Part shown: positions 24,570-36,075 of the stretch, piece by piece
How positions within the stretch are numbered: the stretch's first letter is position 1
Layout of the letters: each line of letters starts with the position of its first letter
From: Chaetoderma sp. LZ-2023a
Taxonomy: Eukaryota; Mollusca; Caudofoveata; Chaetodermatida; Chaetodermatidae
Assembly: GCA_034401795.1 (NCBI GenBank)
Contig: CM067374.1
Location: 92,255,222-92,319,221 of the forward strand
DNA length: 64,000 nt
Reading direction: 5' to 3'
Made by a program: the position numbers and the translations under genes
Notes under the pieces: model-generated
Database searches by the model: none
What the model was told of the DNA's origin: nothing
Seen by the model: the letters and a program-made list of their open reading frames with translations, nothing else

Positions 24570-26750
24570 CTACACAACCCACAAAAACACGAGCTGTAGT
24601 AGTATGGCAGACTCCTACTTCAGTCACTAACACGAGGAGCTTCCTAGGCCTCTGTCAGTTTTATCGGCGATACATCCATCACTTTAGTGAGATTGCATCC
24701 CCGTTATTCCAGAGCAATGAAAAAGATTGACCATTCGAGTGGACGAGTGAGTGTGAGGTTTCCTTCAGGGCGTTGAAGGAGCAATTAACAACTGCACCAA
24801 TTCTTGCTCATCCTAACCCTAACCTCGATTTCATCTTAGACACTGATGCATCTCCTCATGCAATAGGCGCTATTCTATCTCAGGTCACAGAAGATGGAAC
24901 AGCGCAGTTACTGGGTTATGGTTTGCATACTCTGAACAAGGTGGAGAAATGTTATGTGACCATCAAGAGAGAATTGTTAGCTGCGGTGTATTTCGTCAAA
25001 TACTACAACCACTTTCTGTATGGACACCCATTTACACTATGTACAGATCACGCCTCGCTACGCTGACTCAGAAACCTTAAAACGTGGAGGGCCATGTAGC
25101 ATGGTAGAAGGAGTCCCTGCAGGCCTTTAACTTCAATGTTGTTCATAGACCCGGCAAGTTGCATGGAAATGCCGATGCCTTGAGCAGAATCGGGCTCGAG
25201 GATGAACAAGAAGTGGCCACCACCGTGACACACACAACACAGCCAGTTCCTGCATTTCCAAGGCTGCGATGTGCGGACAGGGGTGTGGAAAAACTCGCTC
25301 ATGAACAAGCGACTGAGACAAGGACATGAGAGATATACATGTGGATCCAGGAGGGGGTACGCCCACTTAAGGAATCTACTAGCCCCCTTATCCGCAACAG
25401 CTAAGTATTATTATCAGAGATACGGAGAGTGTCATGTGCACAATGGCATTCTCTATATCAATAGCCGGATAATAATTCCTGAGCATTTCAGGGTCACAAT
25501 TCTACAACAATTACATGACAACGCTGGTGATCTAGCGGTGGAAAGATCTACAGAGTGGATAAAGCAAAGATTTCACTGGATTGGAATACGTGATAGTGTG
25601 AAAGCATGAGTCACCAAATGCGTACCATGTCAGCACTACACTGCACCGCTACAAATTAAAACCGTTGGTGCACCGTGGGAGTGAGTGGCTATGATGTGCT
25701 CGAACCCTTGAACACGACGGATGATGGAAATAAGTACATCCCCGTATTACAAGATTATTTTACGAAGTGGGTAGAAGCATTTGCTTTACCAGACCAAGAG
25801 GCATCCGCAGTTGCTGAGGTTCTGGCGAGCAATGTGTTCTTTTGCTTTGGTATACCCTATGAGTTGCATTCCGACCACGGTAGCAATTTTGAGAGCTGGC
25901 TGATCTCTGAGCTCTGCAAATTATTTTAAATAGTCAAAACACGAACCACACCATGCCATCCGTATGGAGACAGGATGGTAGAGAGGTTCAACAGAACTCT
26001 TGTGGTGATGTTGACTAAGGAAACACACCTTGATTGTCGTGATTGGGATCTACTGCTCCCATACGTGCTCATGGCATACCACACTTTGATACATTCCAGC
26101 ACGGGTTATACACCTGCTTGGTTAATGTTAGGCCGTGAATTAGCTTTACCCATGCACCTGGCCATGCCCATGACTCCTGTGGAAAAGAATTCAGCCTTTC
26201 TCTACGAAGAATGCATGCGCCAGCGAATAGAACAGGTACATGAGCTAGTTAGAGAAACATCATCCACTGTACACCGGCGTCAGAAAACCTGGCATGACTG
26301 TCGTGTACATGGAGACCCATATGAGGTGGGGAAAATGGTTTGGGTTCACGATACATGATGTTCTGCAAATGTGCTGAGTAAACTGAGTTACCAGTGGAAA
26401 GGCCCCTATGTGGTAGTATGTAAGAGGTCGGACGTGACCTACCAAATTTGTGCCTCGGATGGCTTGACCTCAGTCATCCACTTCGATCATCTTAAAACTT
26501 GTGTTGACGATAACGCAGTGCCAGAGCTCGTACTGGGTTATGCACGCAACAGCAGTACCCAGACCGATGTCGCTGTGGAGACAAGTATTCCCGACGTTAG
26601 TGCAGGGCACCATGGTGCAGTTCGGCCTCTACCCTACCAAGCCAGGAGTTGGGTGAACAAGGGGCTAACGCTGAGGACGATGACGAGCCACGTAATCGCC
26701 CTCTCCCTCCTCAGAACGCATCTACAATGTCTGGGAAGTCGTATTTGAAG
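24570..26750 (+). pseudogene. E1 Ty3/gypsy pol fragment: RT end, RNase H, integrase, GPY/F tail
   Basis: Begins inside the RT thumb ('RSFLGLCQFYRRYIHHFSEI' near 24635). RNase H follows at 24773-25180 ('FILDTDASPHAIGAILSQ', 'KRELLA', 'TLCTDHASLR', then a stop, with 'RPGKLHGNADALSRIG' recognisable beyond). Integrase lies at 25271-26358: HHCC-like 'LHDNAGDLAVE' with one His replaced, and CVPCQ-like 'CVPCQH' after a stop at 25607; catalytic Asp in 'HSDHGSNFES', catalytic Glu in 'MVERFNRTL'. A GPY/F tail is at 26371-26560 ('QWKGPYVVVCKRSD'). In-frame stops at about 25065, 25607, 25927 and 26356, plus frameshifts, make it non-functional. It matches the gag-pol of E3 (52810-57690) closely and is cut off at its 5' side by the 160-bp array. 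Confidence 0.9.
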
Positions 26751-26849
26751 ACTTTTTCATTTATGCTATCCAAGGGGAAGGATGGAAAAGTTGTTCCTCC
26801 AACCTCTTCCCACTCCCATCCGCTTCAGCTATTACCCCAATTATAGTGT

Positions 26850-28070
26850 TACCACAAGTGGAGCATGAAGTTGCTCCACGCCCTAGTTCCTGCTGTGGGG
26901 TGGAAAGTGAGTAGGCTTGATGGAGCCTTGGCCTGTTCTAGACAACAGGAAAACCGCACAACTCGGTGTACCTCCCCTCCAAGCCCCAAAATCGTGGTGC
27001 CACCCACATTCCAAGCAGCACCCCCGCCATCCATGGCTCCACCCCACTCCAACCTGCATCCATCATTTCCACACTGAGTTCGGGCATCACACGTCCCGCC
27101 CTCCTCACACTTCACTCGTCATCTGATGGCTGTCAATCTTCAGATATGAGAGAGTTTGCTGTTTCAGGAAGGGTGGCTTCCCGCATGTCGGTCACACCAG
27201 TGACAGCCTGATCAGTAGGCTTTTGGATCATTTATTCCCGGTACAAAAAAGTATGACAGAGTACCAACTGTGTAATGGGAGATGTCCATCCCAAGCCAAG
27301 AGGTACCCCTCTCCAACACGCCTCACCACCACCCCCCCCCCCACCCCCACCCCAACCCCGTGAACAGTCAGGGCACCAGACGACACATGAAGCCAGAATC
27401 ACCAAAGACACCACTTGCCTCCAAGGCTGGATACGTCAATTTTAATTGTGCGAATACCACACAATACAATAGCAGTTATAGATGGTACAACGGAAGCATC
27501 CTACACCCCAGCGCATCTGCAACATAGTCGTCATCCCATATGTACGTCACCAACAGTTTAAATCAGCATGCACCTATCCTTTGCAACAGAAAAGATAGTG
27601 AGATGGATTCCGCAACATTCCGTACCCCAAATAATGCGGTTAACTAATCACTCACCGCACATGAGAAATTCGCCATCATCAGAATTGGCATAGTCCAAGA
27701 TGCCTGTATTGAGATAGCAGGATTGACTGCAGTCTGTCGTCAGTATGCGAGTACGAGATATGCACAGAAAGTGAAATTCGTCAATGGTCTGATTCAAGTT
27801 ACGACAGGCTTGTTCTTGGTCATCCGTGCTCTAAGTACCTCTGTTCCACCGTTCTGAGACTCAGCCATTACAGAGGAACACATGAAATGTCCGATAAAGT
27901 TATCACTGCATTTCACCGCAGTGTCCATCCCCTAACTGCAATAAAAACTTTGCCACTGCACTACAGTGCAGGTTCATCCATAGAAAAAACAGCCACGTGT
28001 ATCTAACACCCCCCATCAACATGACAGAAGACACAGACACAGTTGTCTCACAAATCTCTATACACCTGTA
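26850..28070 (+). pseudogene. E1 degenerate secreted/envelope-like region downstream of pol
   Basis: Several short frames look protein-coding but are broken by stops and frameshifts. The frame at 26966-27211 shares 'LHSS', 'QSSDMRE' and 'VAS' spacing with the E3 frame at 48295-48603. At 27430-27620 there is a Cys-Trp pattern with three N-glycosylation sequons ('NFNCANTTQYNSSYRWYNGS'), reminiscent of one Ig-like fold. Cys-rich segments follow to about 27970. A further sequon-bearing piece ('SHVY...NMTE') at about 27990-28070 has a counterpart near 48190 in E3. The position, after integrase, is where env sits in env-bearing gypsy elements. I do not recognise a family, so the envelope reading is inference. 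Confidence 0.45.
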
Positions 28071-29089
28071 CTGTAATATCGTGAAAGCTGTACTGTAGCA
28101 AATAAGTTTTGACTAGGTGCGGTGAGATTAGTCCTACCCACAGAGGAGGATGCTTGGCCATCTGCCCACCCGGTAAATATGGTCCTGCTTGGCGAGGTCA
28201 GTAACTTGTCACTCGCAAGACATGGATATGTTTAAACCAAACAATGAGTCAGATTCAGCTAACTGTTGTAATTCTGATTAAGAACTGATGGAGTTCTACA
28301 GCGCTTACCAATCATTAGCGCGCGGGTTGGCAATACAGCATCAAAACTTAAACAGTTAATATACACAAAGAATTACAAAAATTCTCTTACATACAGATTC
28401 CGCTCAAGAATCAACAAGAGCAGGAATTAATTATACAAGACACACAAGGAAAAGCGCATGATAAAAATCACGCGCAGACAGGGATGCTGTTCTAAGAAAC
28501 AGATATTTAAAAGTAATATATAGCCCTCTGCATCCATTATCTGTTAGTCAGTAACTTCAATAAACGACGCAATAATAAAATATCCTAAGTTTCCAATCAA
28601 CCACGTGTTATCAATAACAGGTATCACGTGATCACCACCCGGTGGTTTCTGGTAAATTGGATAAAAATAATATAAACAAATGAATCGTCCTCCCATGCAG
28701 CTACCACATGCGCGATCGAGGAGGTGAGAGGTGATGCGTTGGGAGCGTAGACTGCTGATGTAAGCATGCTCTCCAAAACACCCTCGGGCGTTCCAGCCTA
28801 AAATTAGAATAGGCAAGTTTATAAGTATCTAACTTGAAAACCGCATCACTCTAATTAAAAGGTGAACATTCGCCAGAATAAGTAGTTCACCGTTTTAATG
28901 TTGATCGGAAACCCGTGATCCCGCAAGAAAGGGATGAAGTTGGCATTCCTTCCTTTCCATATTTATACTACCCTTCTTTCCACGAAGGGTATATATAATT
29001 AGACGCGAGGAGAATAAAACAAGCGAAATCCATCTATAACAATGACCGATTCACCCTAGAGTTTTCGGGTGCGGTCATCCACCCTCCTC
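28071..29089 (+). promoter_or_regulatory. E1 upstream region of the zinc-finger gene, with paired E-boxes
   Basis: Non-coding. It is shared, with diverged spacing, with E3 (47125-48000, inverted): 'gcctaaaattagaataggca' and an 'aaccgcatcactctaatt' stretch recur. Two CACGTG E-boxes at 28602 and 28625 correspond to two at 47578 and 47595 in E3. Conservation of this arrangement between copies suggests a regulatory role. Confidence 0.55.
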
Positions 29090-29113
29090 TGACGTCACTA
29101 AAAAGTATAAAAG
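29090..29113 (+). promoter_or_regulatory. CRE + TATA core promoter of the E1 zinc-finger gene
   Basis: TGACGTCA at 29090-29097 and TATAAAAG at 29106-29113, about 205 bases before the ATG at 29317. The E3 copy has the same pair at the same distance from its start (47114-47121 and 47098-47105 on the minus strand). Confidence 0.75.
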
Positions 29114-29316
29114 GAAGTAAGCTCGCACTAAAACTTCATCTTGCCAGCAAATTGACACAAGAGAAGATCGCAGACATTGGGCCATTTTCGTGTTGCTAAC
29201 CAAATTCTTCTGTTTCTTATTATTATTTATTGGTTCTAGGTTATTAAAAGTTAAAAACCAGCAAAGTTAAATTAGGGTTTGCGGATCCGCAAAATATAAG
29301 ATATGCAGAAGTAATT

Positions 29317-30439
29317 ATGTCTTTAGAAGAGGACGTTGCATTGTCCGATAGTTCCGCTGATGGCACTCAGAAACTTTCTGCCTCAAAGCAATTTCTGTGT
29401 ACTTGGACATCTCATAGTGGTAGAACCTGTGATAAGGAATTTTCGGGAAACTGATTTAAAACTTCATGTAGACAGGGACCACCTATTACAGCGAGCGTAT
29501 TGTAATGAATGTAATTTTCTATATTCCGCATCAAGATATGGAATCACTCGCACGACGACTTCAAAAGATAACATGGTGATTATAACTTTAAATCCAGGAG
29601 AAGAAGACACAGATATCAAGCTAATAGGACCACTTCTGGTGAAGAGAGTATCTGTCAGAACCATTCCTACCACCGAAAAGATGGCACGAATTAAAGGAAA
29701 TACACGTCAGCAACTCAGGTACCTTCAGTCATCCGCATCCGTATGCGCATCCACGGCCGCATTAGCACCAGCATCTGCATCTGCACTGGCATCCACAGTC
29801 ACATCAGCATCGACATCCGCATTTGCACCAGTGACATCATCCGTGTTAATAGCAGTTTCCATTCCAATAAGAAACTTTTCAGTATCAGACAGTTCACCAT
29901 CACCACTGGATGTAGGAATTAATTCCGATCCAGATTCAGGGGAGATAACCACATGCAGCACAAGGACCGCAGCAGCAACATCGGATCCAACAATATGTAA
30001 GGCAACATCTGATAAACAGTACGTGGGTAAGAGACGAAGAGCGCATCAGATAGCTATCCTGTCAATTCCATACACTACCGCAAGCAAACTAATTCAAGCT
30101 GCCAAGAAGAGGAGAATGACCATCACATCCACATCAGCACGTTCGCACATCATTGCCACCACCAGTACCATCCGCACCAACAGCATGATACTCACCACCG
30201 TGACAACAATAGTGATGACGCCAGCTACCTCCACCACGGTCATCTGCACCACCGGCACCACAACAATTACTGCCATCAGCAGAAGCAGAAGGACATCAAC
30301 ACCGCATTCCATCAGCTTCAGTACATCGTTTCCGAACCTTTCCGTAACATCATCTGACATTAGCATAGACATTCCACCAGGTGACAGCTCAGAACCACGC
30401 ACACACCCACCAAGACTGGCAATACGTGCAGCAGAATGA
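29317..30439 (+). pseudogene. E1 copy of the element-borne zinc-finger protein gene, frameshifted
   Basis: Starts ATG at 29317 with 'MSLEEDVALSDSSADGT', matching the intact E3 protein start. A frameshift near 29450 breaks the first C2H2 finger. Reading resumes in another frame with 'LKLHVDRDHLLQRAYCNEC' and continues to 30439. The second finger keeps its CxxC, but its two expected His positions are replaced (Thr/Lys/Asn region), so it could not bind zinc as the E3 version would. Basic 'EKMARIKGNTRQQ' and a long Ser/Thr/Ala-rich linker follow, then conserved 'YVGKRRRAHQIAI'. The C-terminal 'HPPR' is kept, but the WGNF motif is lost by a frameshift. Confidence 0.72.
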
Positions 30440-30558
30440 TCTGATTAGCTTTATCATTGCGGTGGTGCTAATATTATCTTATTTCTATATACTTTTCTTA
30501 GTATTATATAGGTTAATAAAATTGAAACCCTGTCCTAGAATGACTAAAGTCATTCTGC

Positions 30559-33500
30559 TGTAGCTCGCGGGGCTACGTACTGGTCCGCTATGAAGTTTCC
30601 ACCCATCGCACTGCAAGTGCATGATGACCGGGGTGACTGGTTATTAGCTGCAGATCTTGGGGTTGCGGATCACATATGATGTCTCCCCGAGAAATACAAA
30701 GACCGACTTTTAGAGCTGGTGGAACACTGATGTTCCAGTGGGGCCGTGCGACCATTGCCGCCAAGATTGAACCACATGGTGTCTTCCCAACTATTAGTGC
30801 CACCGGTGTGTCTATCCATACTAATTTAGCGATATGGAACAATTTGTAATTAAAACAGTAGAAATATTAATATACTATACAAACAAGATGAATCATTTGA
30901 CAGTAGATGATCACACAATAATACACAACATAGAGCTATCTGGTGTTCTTTCCACTTGGTGTCGCCGGAGGTACCACACAGGCTCTTGAATCCGCAGAGG
31001 TATCCCCGCAAGCGAAGCATCTGCAACGAAGTCACTAAGTAGTTTAATATAAACTAGTATACCCCTAACACATACACAAAGAAAATATTGTTTTTGCGAG
31101 AGGTAAGTGCCTTGTTCCACGGAAAAATGCTTGAGCGAAGATCCTAGTGAAACCATAATTAATGTGATGCATATTGGTTTACGTTCTTCTTCTTCTTTTC
31201 GATCGCTGGTATCACACTTGGAGAGCCGTTCTCAAGATGAAATATTGGTTTACGTGAAGAAGGAACGAGCGATTTCCAAAGAATTCCCAAGTCACCGTCT
31301 TATGCTGTTCCAAAGACACTGTATTGGTAGATGCCGCTTTATTTATTCGGGCCTTCTGCATTTAGTTGTTAGAAACAGAAATTAGTTTTGGCCACAAGTG
31401 GCAGGAGTTCCTACAATGGGCGAAGACGTCTCGCTTCCCGTAGGTCGCCTGGGTTAGCATCTACCTCCAAGGACAGCATGCGTACATGTTACGATACAAG
31501 GCATCCGAATTCGATGAAAATCTGGCTACCTTGTCCCGCAACCACATAAAACATGACCTGGACAATGGCTACGTTTCACACAAGTAAGTTTTGATTCCTG
31601 ACATGTCTTTATGGTGGGGTGGAGAGACGGATATCCATTGCCAACATCCTTCCCGTGAGGGTGTGACGAGCTCCAACGCTTCATCCAGACACTGCAACGA
31701 ATTGGATGGAGAGCTGCATCTCGTCCGCTACCGCATGCTACGGATCTAACAGCTGACCTGTCGCTAGGGTTAGGTTCCAATAAGTCCAGATATGCACTGT
31801 GGGCCTGTAAATAAACTAACTAATTCACATTTATAACTATATGTTTTCGCAGTGCTTCCTTCATTGGCAGGATTATCTAACTAACAAGTATCCGAAGATA
31901 CGGGGGCGATGTATGTAAATCAGTGCTTTAACCATCCAGGCTCGGAAACCTCCGATAGTTTCCCAGGGTTGGATCCGATCAACATGCTGATGGGGAGTCC
32001 AGACAATTAATAAGCCATGCGGCTGGTGGATCATGGAAAGAGGCAATAACTTAAGATATATGAGACCCTATAGGTAACTGGCCAATTTTACACAACCTTG
32101 CCCGAGTGTGGGGCTACATTACCACAACAACCGGAAAAGAGGTGTACATTATATGTCTCTAAACAAAGAAATTGTCCATAATCACTTTAACCTATCCTAT
32201 CGAGCTGAATAGTAAGGTTAGTCAGTAACATGCCGGGCTCAAACAATTAGAGCACCGTCAGCGACCTCAGTGTAAAATTGATAATGGCAGGAAATAAAGT
32301 GATCCGGATATATCTATTGCTGTATGGTATATCCTAGCCTACTGTGGTGTGAAGTTTTCTACAATTAAACAAAACATATTAACTGGATGGCTAACTGCCA
32401 TATACAACTAACCACTGCAATAAATAGATTATAATTAAATGCGGTAACTAAGTATCACAGATTGATAAACTTAAACGGTGTGGCTAGTTGAAAGCACCTG
32501 CAGTAAACAAGGATAATATTTACAGTAAAACAGAAATTATAAGTTGTGGTCTTCAGGCCGCTGAGGTACCTATTAGTCATCAGTACCCTATACGAAAATG
32601 ATAATTAAATGTACAATAGTATAGTAACTTGAGTACCTAATAGTCATCGGTATGGAACAAGCTACTATGTTACTGAAATTGAGGCGCTAACATATTCATA
32701 GCGTGAGTCGACACGTTTTCTGAAGCTGGAGAGATTTCCGCAGATGATTTCCGCAAGTGGTCTCCATGAGCTGCCTCCTCCAGACGGTAGACATGGTACA
32801 CACTCAGGACAGTGAAACAGAGAAGTGAAGAAGTGTCCATTAGATAGTCTGTGTAACTAGTATACAATTTGCACTGAAGTGAGAAAGTTATCCGTCCGGT
32901 GACGGAAGTAGTAAAGTTGAGGTTTGCCCATTAGCAGAGAGGGCTGTATATAATATTAGGCGGTTACATAACTTGGCACACGGTGTGGGATGCATCGCAT
33001 AGCTCTTGCGGTGCACCCAGCAAAGTTCCACCAGACTATCGTCGAAAAGTTAATTAAACACACACGACATGCAGTGTGGAAATTGAAGTCCACTTTTCAG
33101 TGTGGTTGGCAGATTCGGCGAGTCATCCACCAAGAATCACCGTCAGCTCTACATTCCGTAGAATCATATCCCTGGCCTGCATGGCGCTTTCTGTAGAAGT
33201 GTTCCCTTTAGACAAGTCCAGAAGCGGGAACCATAACTTTAATTATTTTGCGTCCGGGAGCATCCAAAATTGTGTAATGCGGAAAGTCTGAGAAGTGCTA
33301 TCCGGTGTTGGTGAGCTGAAAGCCGATTGGAACCGCGATGATGTTCTGTATCTTCCGTCAGTGTTCCAGTTCACTCATTAAGGCCCGCACTTCCAGCCAG
33401 TCCTCCAGACGGGTCGGTCTCCACGCCAACGATGCTCCTGATTCTCGATTTTTTACCCCTTTTATACTACTCGTAACATCAGAGGCAGATGCCTCAGCCA

Positions 33501-33988
33501 ATCAGCGTGCAGCTAGGTCAGTGAAGTATTTACCACGTTCTAGAACATTCTAGATCTATTTATGCATACACATGATTACGATGTCAAAAGCAATATTTTG
33601 AAGATAATTTAAGGGGATTTTCGCGGATAACTCAGCCATTTCTGGGCAGATTTTTAAATGGTTAACAGTTCTAGAAAGCTCATTTTATTCTGGTCGTGAG
33701 AATGGAATAATTAAAGTTTTTTACGCGTACCCATTCGGTACACTATAGGCATGCACTCGCTTACTATTCCTTGACGTGTTGTCAGGGAAGCTCTGACGCG
33801 CGCGCATGCGCACCACGCGCCTTATCTGACATAGCCAATTTTAACGAATACCTCTCTCATAGGGCTTATGTACGTGCAGTATCCTACCCTGGGGGGGGGG
33901 GCGTGCTTGGAGCGAATCCAGAGTGGCCGTTCCATACCCAGCTTTGCTGGGATGGTCAGTACCCATCCGGTCAGTCCGCGCTACACCA
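30559..33988 (-). mobile_element. E2 long terminal repeat (3430 bp)
   Basis: On the minus strand it begins TGGTGTAG (33988) and ends CGAGCTACA (30559), giving TG...CA ends with inverted TGTAG/CTACA. Its upstream neighbour is a polypurine tract (33989-34000) and the E2 internal region. Its sequence recurs in the LTRs at 36076-39087 (+), 39092-40994 with 60256-61904, 40995-44610, 49390-52801 and 57691-60255. No long reading frame is present. The left end cuts into the 3' UTR of the E1 zinc-finger gene at 30558, so E2 appears inserted into E1. Confidence 0.82.
33440..33556 (-). promoter_or_regulatory. E2 LTR promoter: HSE, CCAAT, degenerate CRE, TATA
   Basis: Minus-strand TATAAAAG at 33459-33466, a CRE-like site (degenerate) near 33473-33480, and CCAAT at 33498-33502. 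A heat-shock-element block TTCTAGAACATTCTAGA lies at 33538-33554. Same order and spacing as in the other LTRs. Confidence 0.75.
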
Positions 33989-34890
33989 CCCCATCCTAGT
34001 TTGACACCCGTGGGAAACGATCACACATGGCGGATCGAATGCACGGGAGTGTGCTAGGTGGGAATTATAGACTTCCCAAGTAGGTGCGTAGCTGAGAGGA
34101 GAGTGACGCAACAGGCGCATGTTCATAAGAAAGAGCACATAGAGTGTGAAAGAGTTCGGGAGGGAGGCATACCATTGATTTTAATTTTTTACCTGGAATT
34201 ATTTTTCCAGGTCTTTTCTTTTTTTGTTTATGTTTCACGGTGTGTGCATACTTTTATTTAGATCTTTTAATTGCCTAAACAATAGCTCGCATGGGTGTTC
34301 TCTTGGATGCAGATAATTATTATTTTCGCAGAGAACACCCAAGCTCCAACGTACCACAATTACAATACAGTTGTTATAAAATACAATATAAATATATAAT
34401 CACATAACTATACCCGAGAAGAGTATCACAGATTATGCTAATTACAAGTGCATCCCGGGTAAATAAAGGGATGCACTAGGTGTATACTGATTAATATAAT
34501 GTGGCTCGTTAGTGCGGATCTGCACGGGTAGCTTCCGCTAACCCACAATCCGTCCCATCGTACTGATGCGTGAACTAAAATAATAAGAAAAATATCAAAT
34601 AATAATAGGGTAAAAAGACTAGTTCATCAGGCAGCATAATACGGTCAAAAGACTAGTTCATCAGGCAGCCCAGCATAGCTGAGACTGCATGACGGGATTA
34701 TGACATATTCGCTACAGTGTGTTGTGTACTTACGTAGCACATGACGTGTTTACAACACAGGAATCTGCAGCGATTATTTTTTGTGAGACACAGCTATGCA
34801 AGAATATTGCGCAGCTGTGTAGGATGACCATAGTCAGCCTCGGGACTGGGTGTTAATTGTTAAAACATATACAATAATAAGAAAGGGATT
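33989..34890 (-). other. E2 3' internal region: polypurine tract and conserved hairpins
   Basis: Non-coding. Reading on the minus strand toward the LTR: a stem-loop with 11-bp arms GGGTGTTCTCT/AGAGAACACCC (34293-34340), a second stem CCTGGAA/TTCCAGG (34192-34211), a 'gggaattatagacttccc' block (near 34059), then 'GTCAAACTAGGATGGGG' directly before TGGTGTAG. The purine-rich stretch is placed as a polypurine tract that would prime plus-strand DNA synthesis. The same parts occur in E3 and E4. Confidence 0.7.
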
Positions 34891-36075
34891 TCAAAAATAA
34901 ACATGATAATAATAAATCCTGCTGCAACCTCGGCAATAGTGTACACAAACATCCATTGTGAAGTTTCCCCAGCATGTCTGGGTACCCCGACTCATACAGG
35001 ATGGACGCGGTGGATGGGCCTCTGCTGCCGATATGTCACTACTAAGCAGGCCCAGGTCGGTAATACTATAGCTGGAAGATGGTGCGGACATATCCATTGA
35101 AGCACTGGTGGTGGCGGAGATGATGACCGGTGATGTGTGAACTGGTGGCAGTGTGGAGATTACAGACATTACTGTTGTTGTTGACGTTGTGGTTTTTGTC
35201 CATGCTGCAGGTGGACTGAGAGCTGTACACCGTATGAGTGACTTCTGTAGTGATGATGCTCATGCTGCTGCAGATGCGGATGCTGTGCTGGTGGATAATT
35301 TTTGGATTTTCGTTGCCTTCAGTAGATTACTGGCGGTCGTACTTGGTACAGCACAGATTTCAGTGGGGTGCCCGAGGCGTTTCTTTCCGGCATAGGGATG
35401 ATCTGGTGTAGTTACTTTTCGAACTGCGGGATCCATGGGAGTGCTGCTGCGTAGGTGTGGTGTGGTGCTGCTCTGTGATGCGTTGATGATTGCTGTGGCT
35501 TCCGTAAGGCGGATCTCGTCGTCGATTATTAGACTACAAAGAGATATTGATCTGTCTGAAACATCCTGTAACCCCTGCTCGGATACGTTTACAGGTGTTG
35601 AAATAACCACAGAAATTGGCCGGCCGGCTACGGATGCAGATGCGGATGCTGATGTCATGTGTGATGCGGACAGTGGAGTTGCTGCGGGTGCTGCCAGAGT
35701 GGAATCTGCAGGCGATGCTGGTAACATTCCTGCAGGTGCTGTCGGTGCTGGTCGTGCTGCTGATTCCGTCGTGATGTTGGCTGATGCTACTTAATGCATG
35801 TTGTGTGGCTGTTGCTGGTCTGTAATGCAGAAACGCTGGCTGTCGCCGTTTCGTATGTTTGGTCTTGGCCATCTTTCCCATAGGAAGTACATTAAGGGGA
35901 AGTCTATTTTCAAAACGGGTGGCTAAAACGACAATGTTCTCACTTTGTTCACCAGGCTGTAATGTTACTACTAACACACTATGTTTCTCCGTCAACACGT
36001 GCGTCCCACCAAAACGGGTAGCTGTATATAGGTATTTGCAGTCCGAACAGAATGCGCATTGAGTAGGATGGTGCA
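34891..36075 (-). pseudogene. E2 copy of the zinc-finger protein gene, 5'-truncated and frameshifted
   Basis: The N-terminus and first finger are missing: the junction at 36075/36076 joins the gene to an oppositely oriented LTR. The second finger is retained as 'CAFCSDCKYLYTATRFGG' with His residues after it, followed by 'VVTLQPGEQSENIVVLATRF' and basic 'GKMAKTKHTKRR'. The linker (Ser/Thr/Ala-rich) is split over at least three frames. 'YAGKKRLGHPTEI' matches the E1 and E3 C-terminal motif, and the end has 'SRGTQTCWGNF'. Clearly a decayed paralogue of 45590-46882. Confidence 0.78.
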
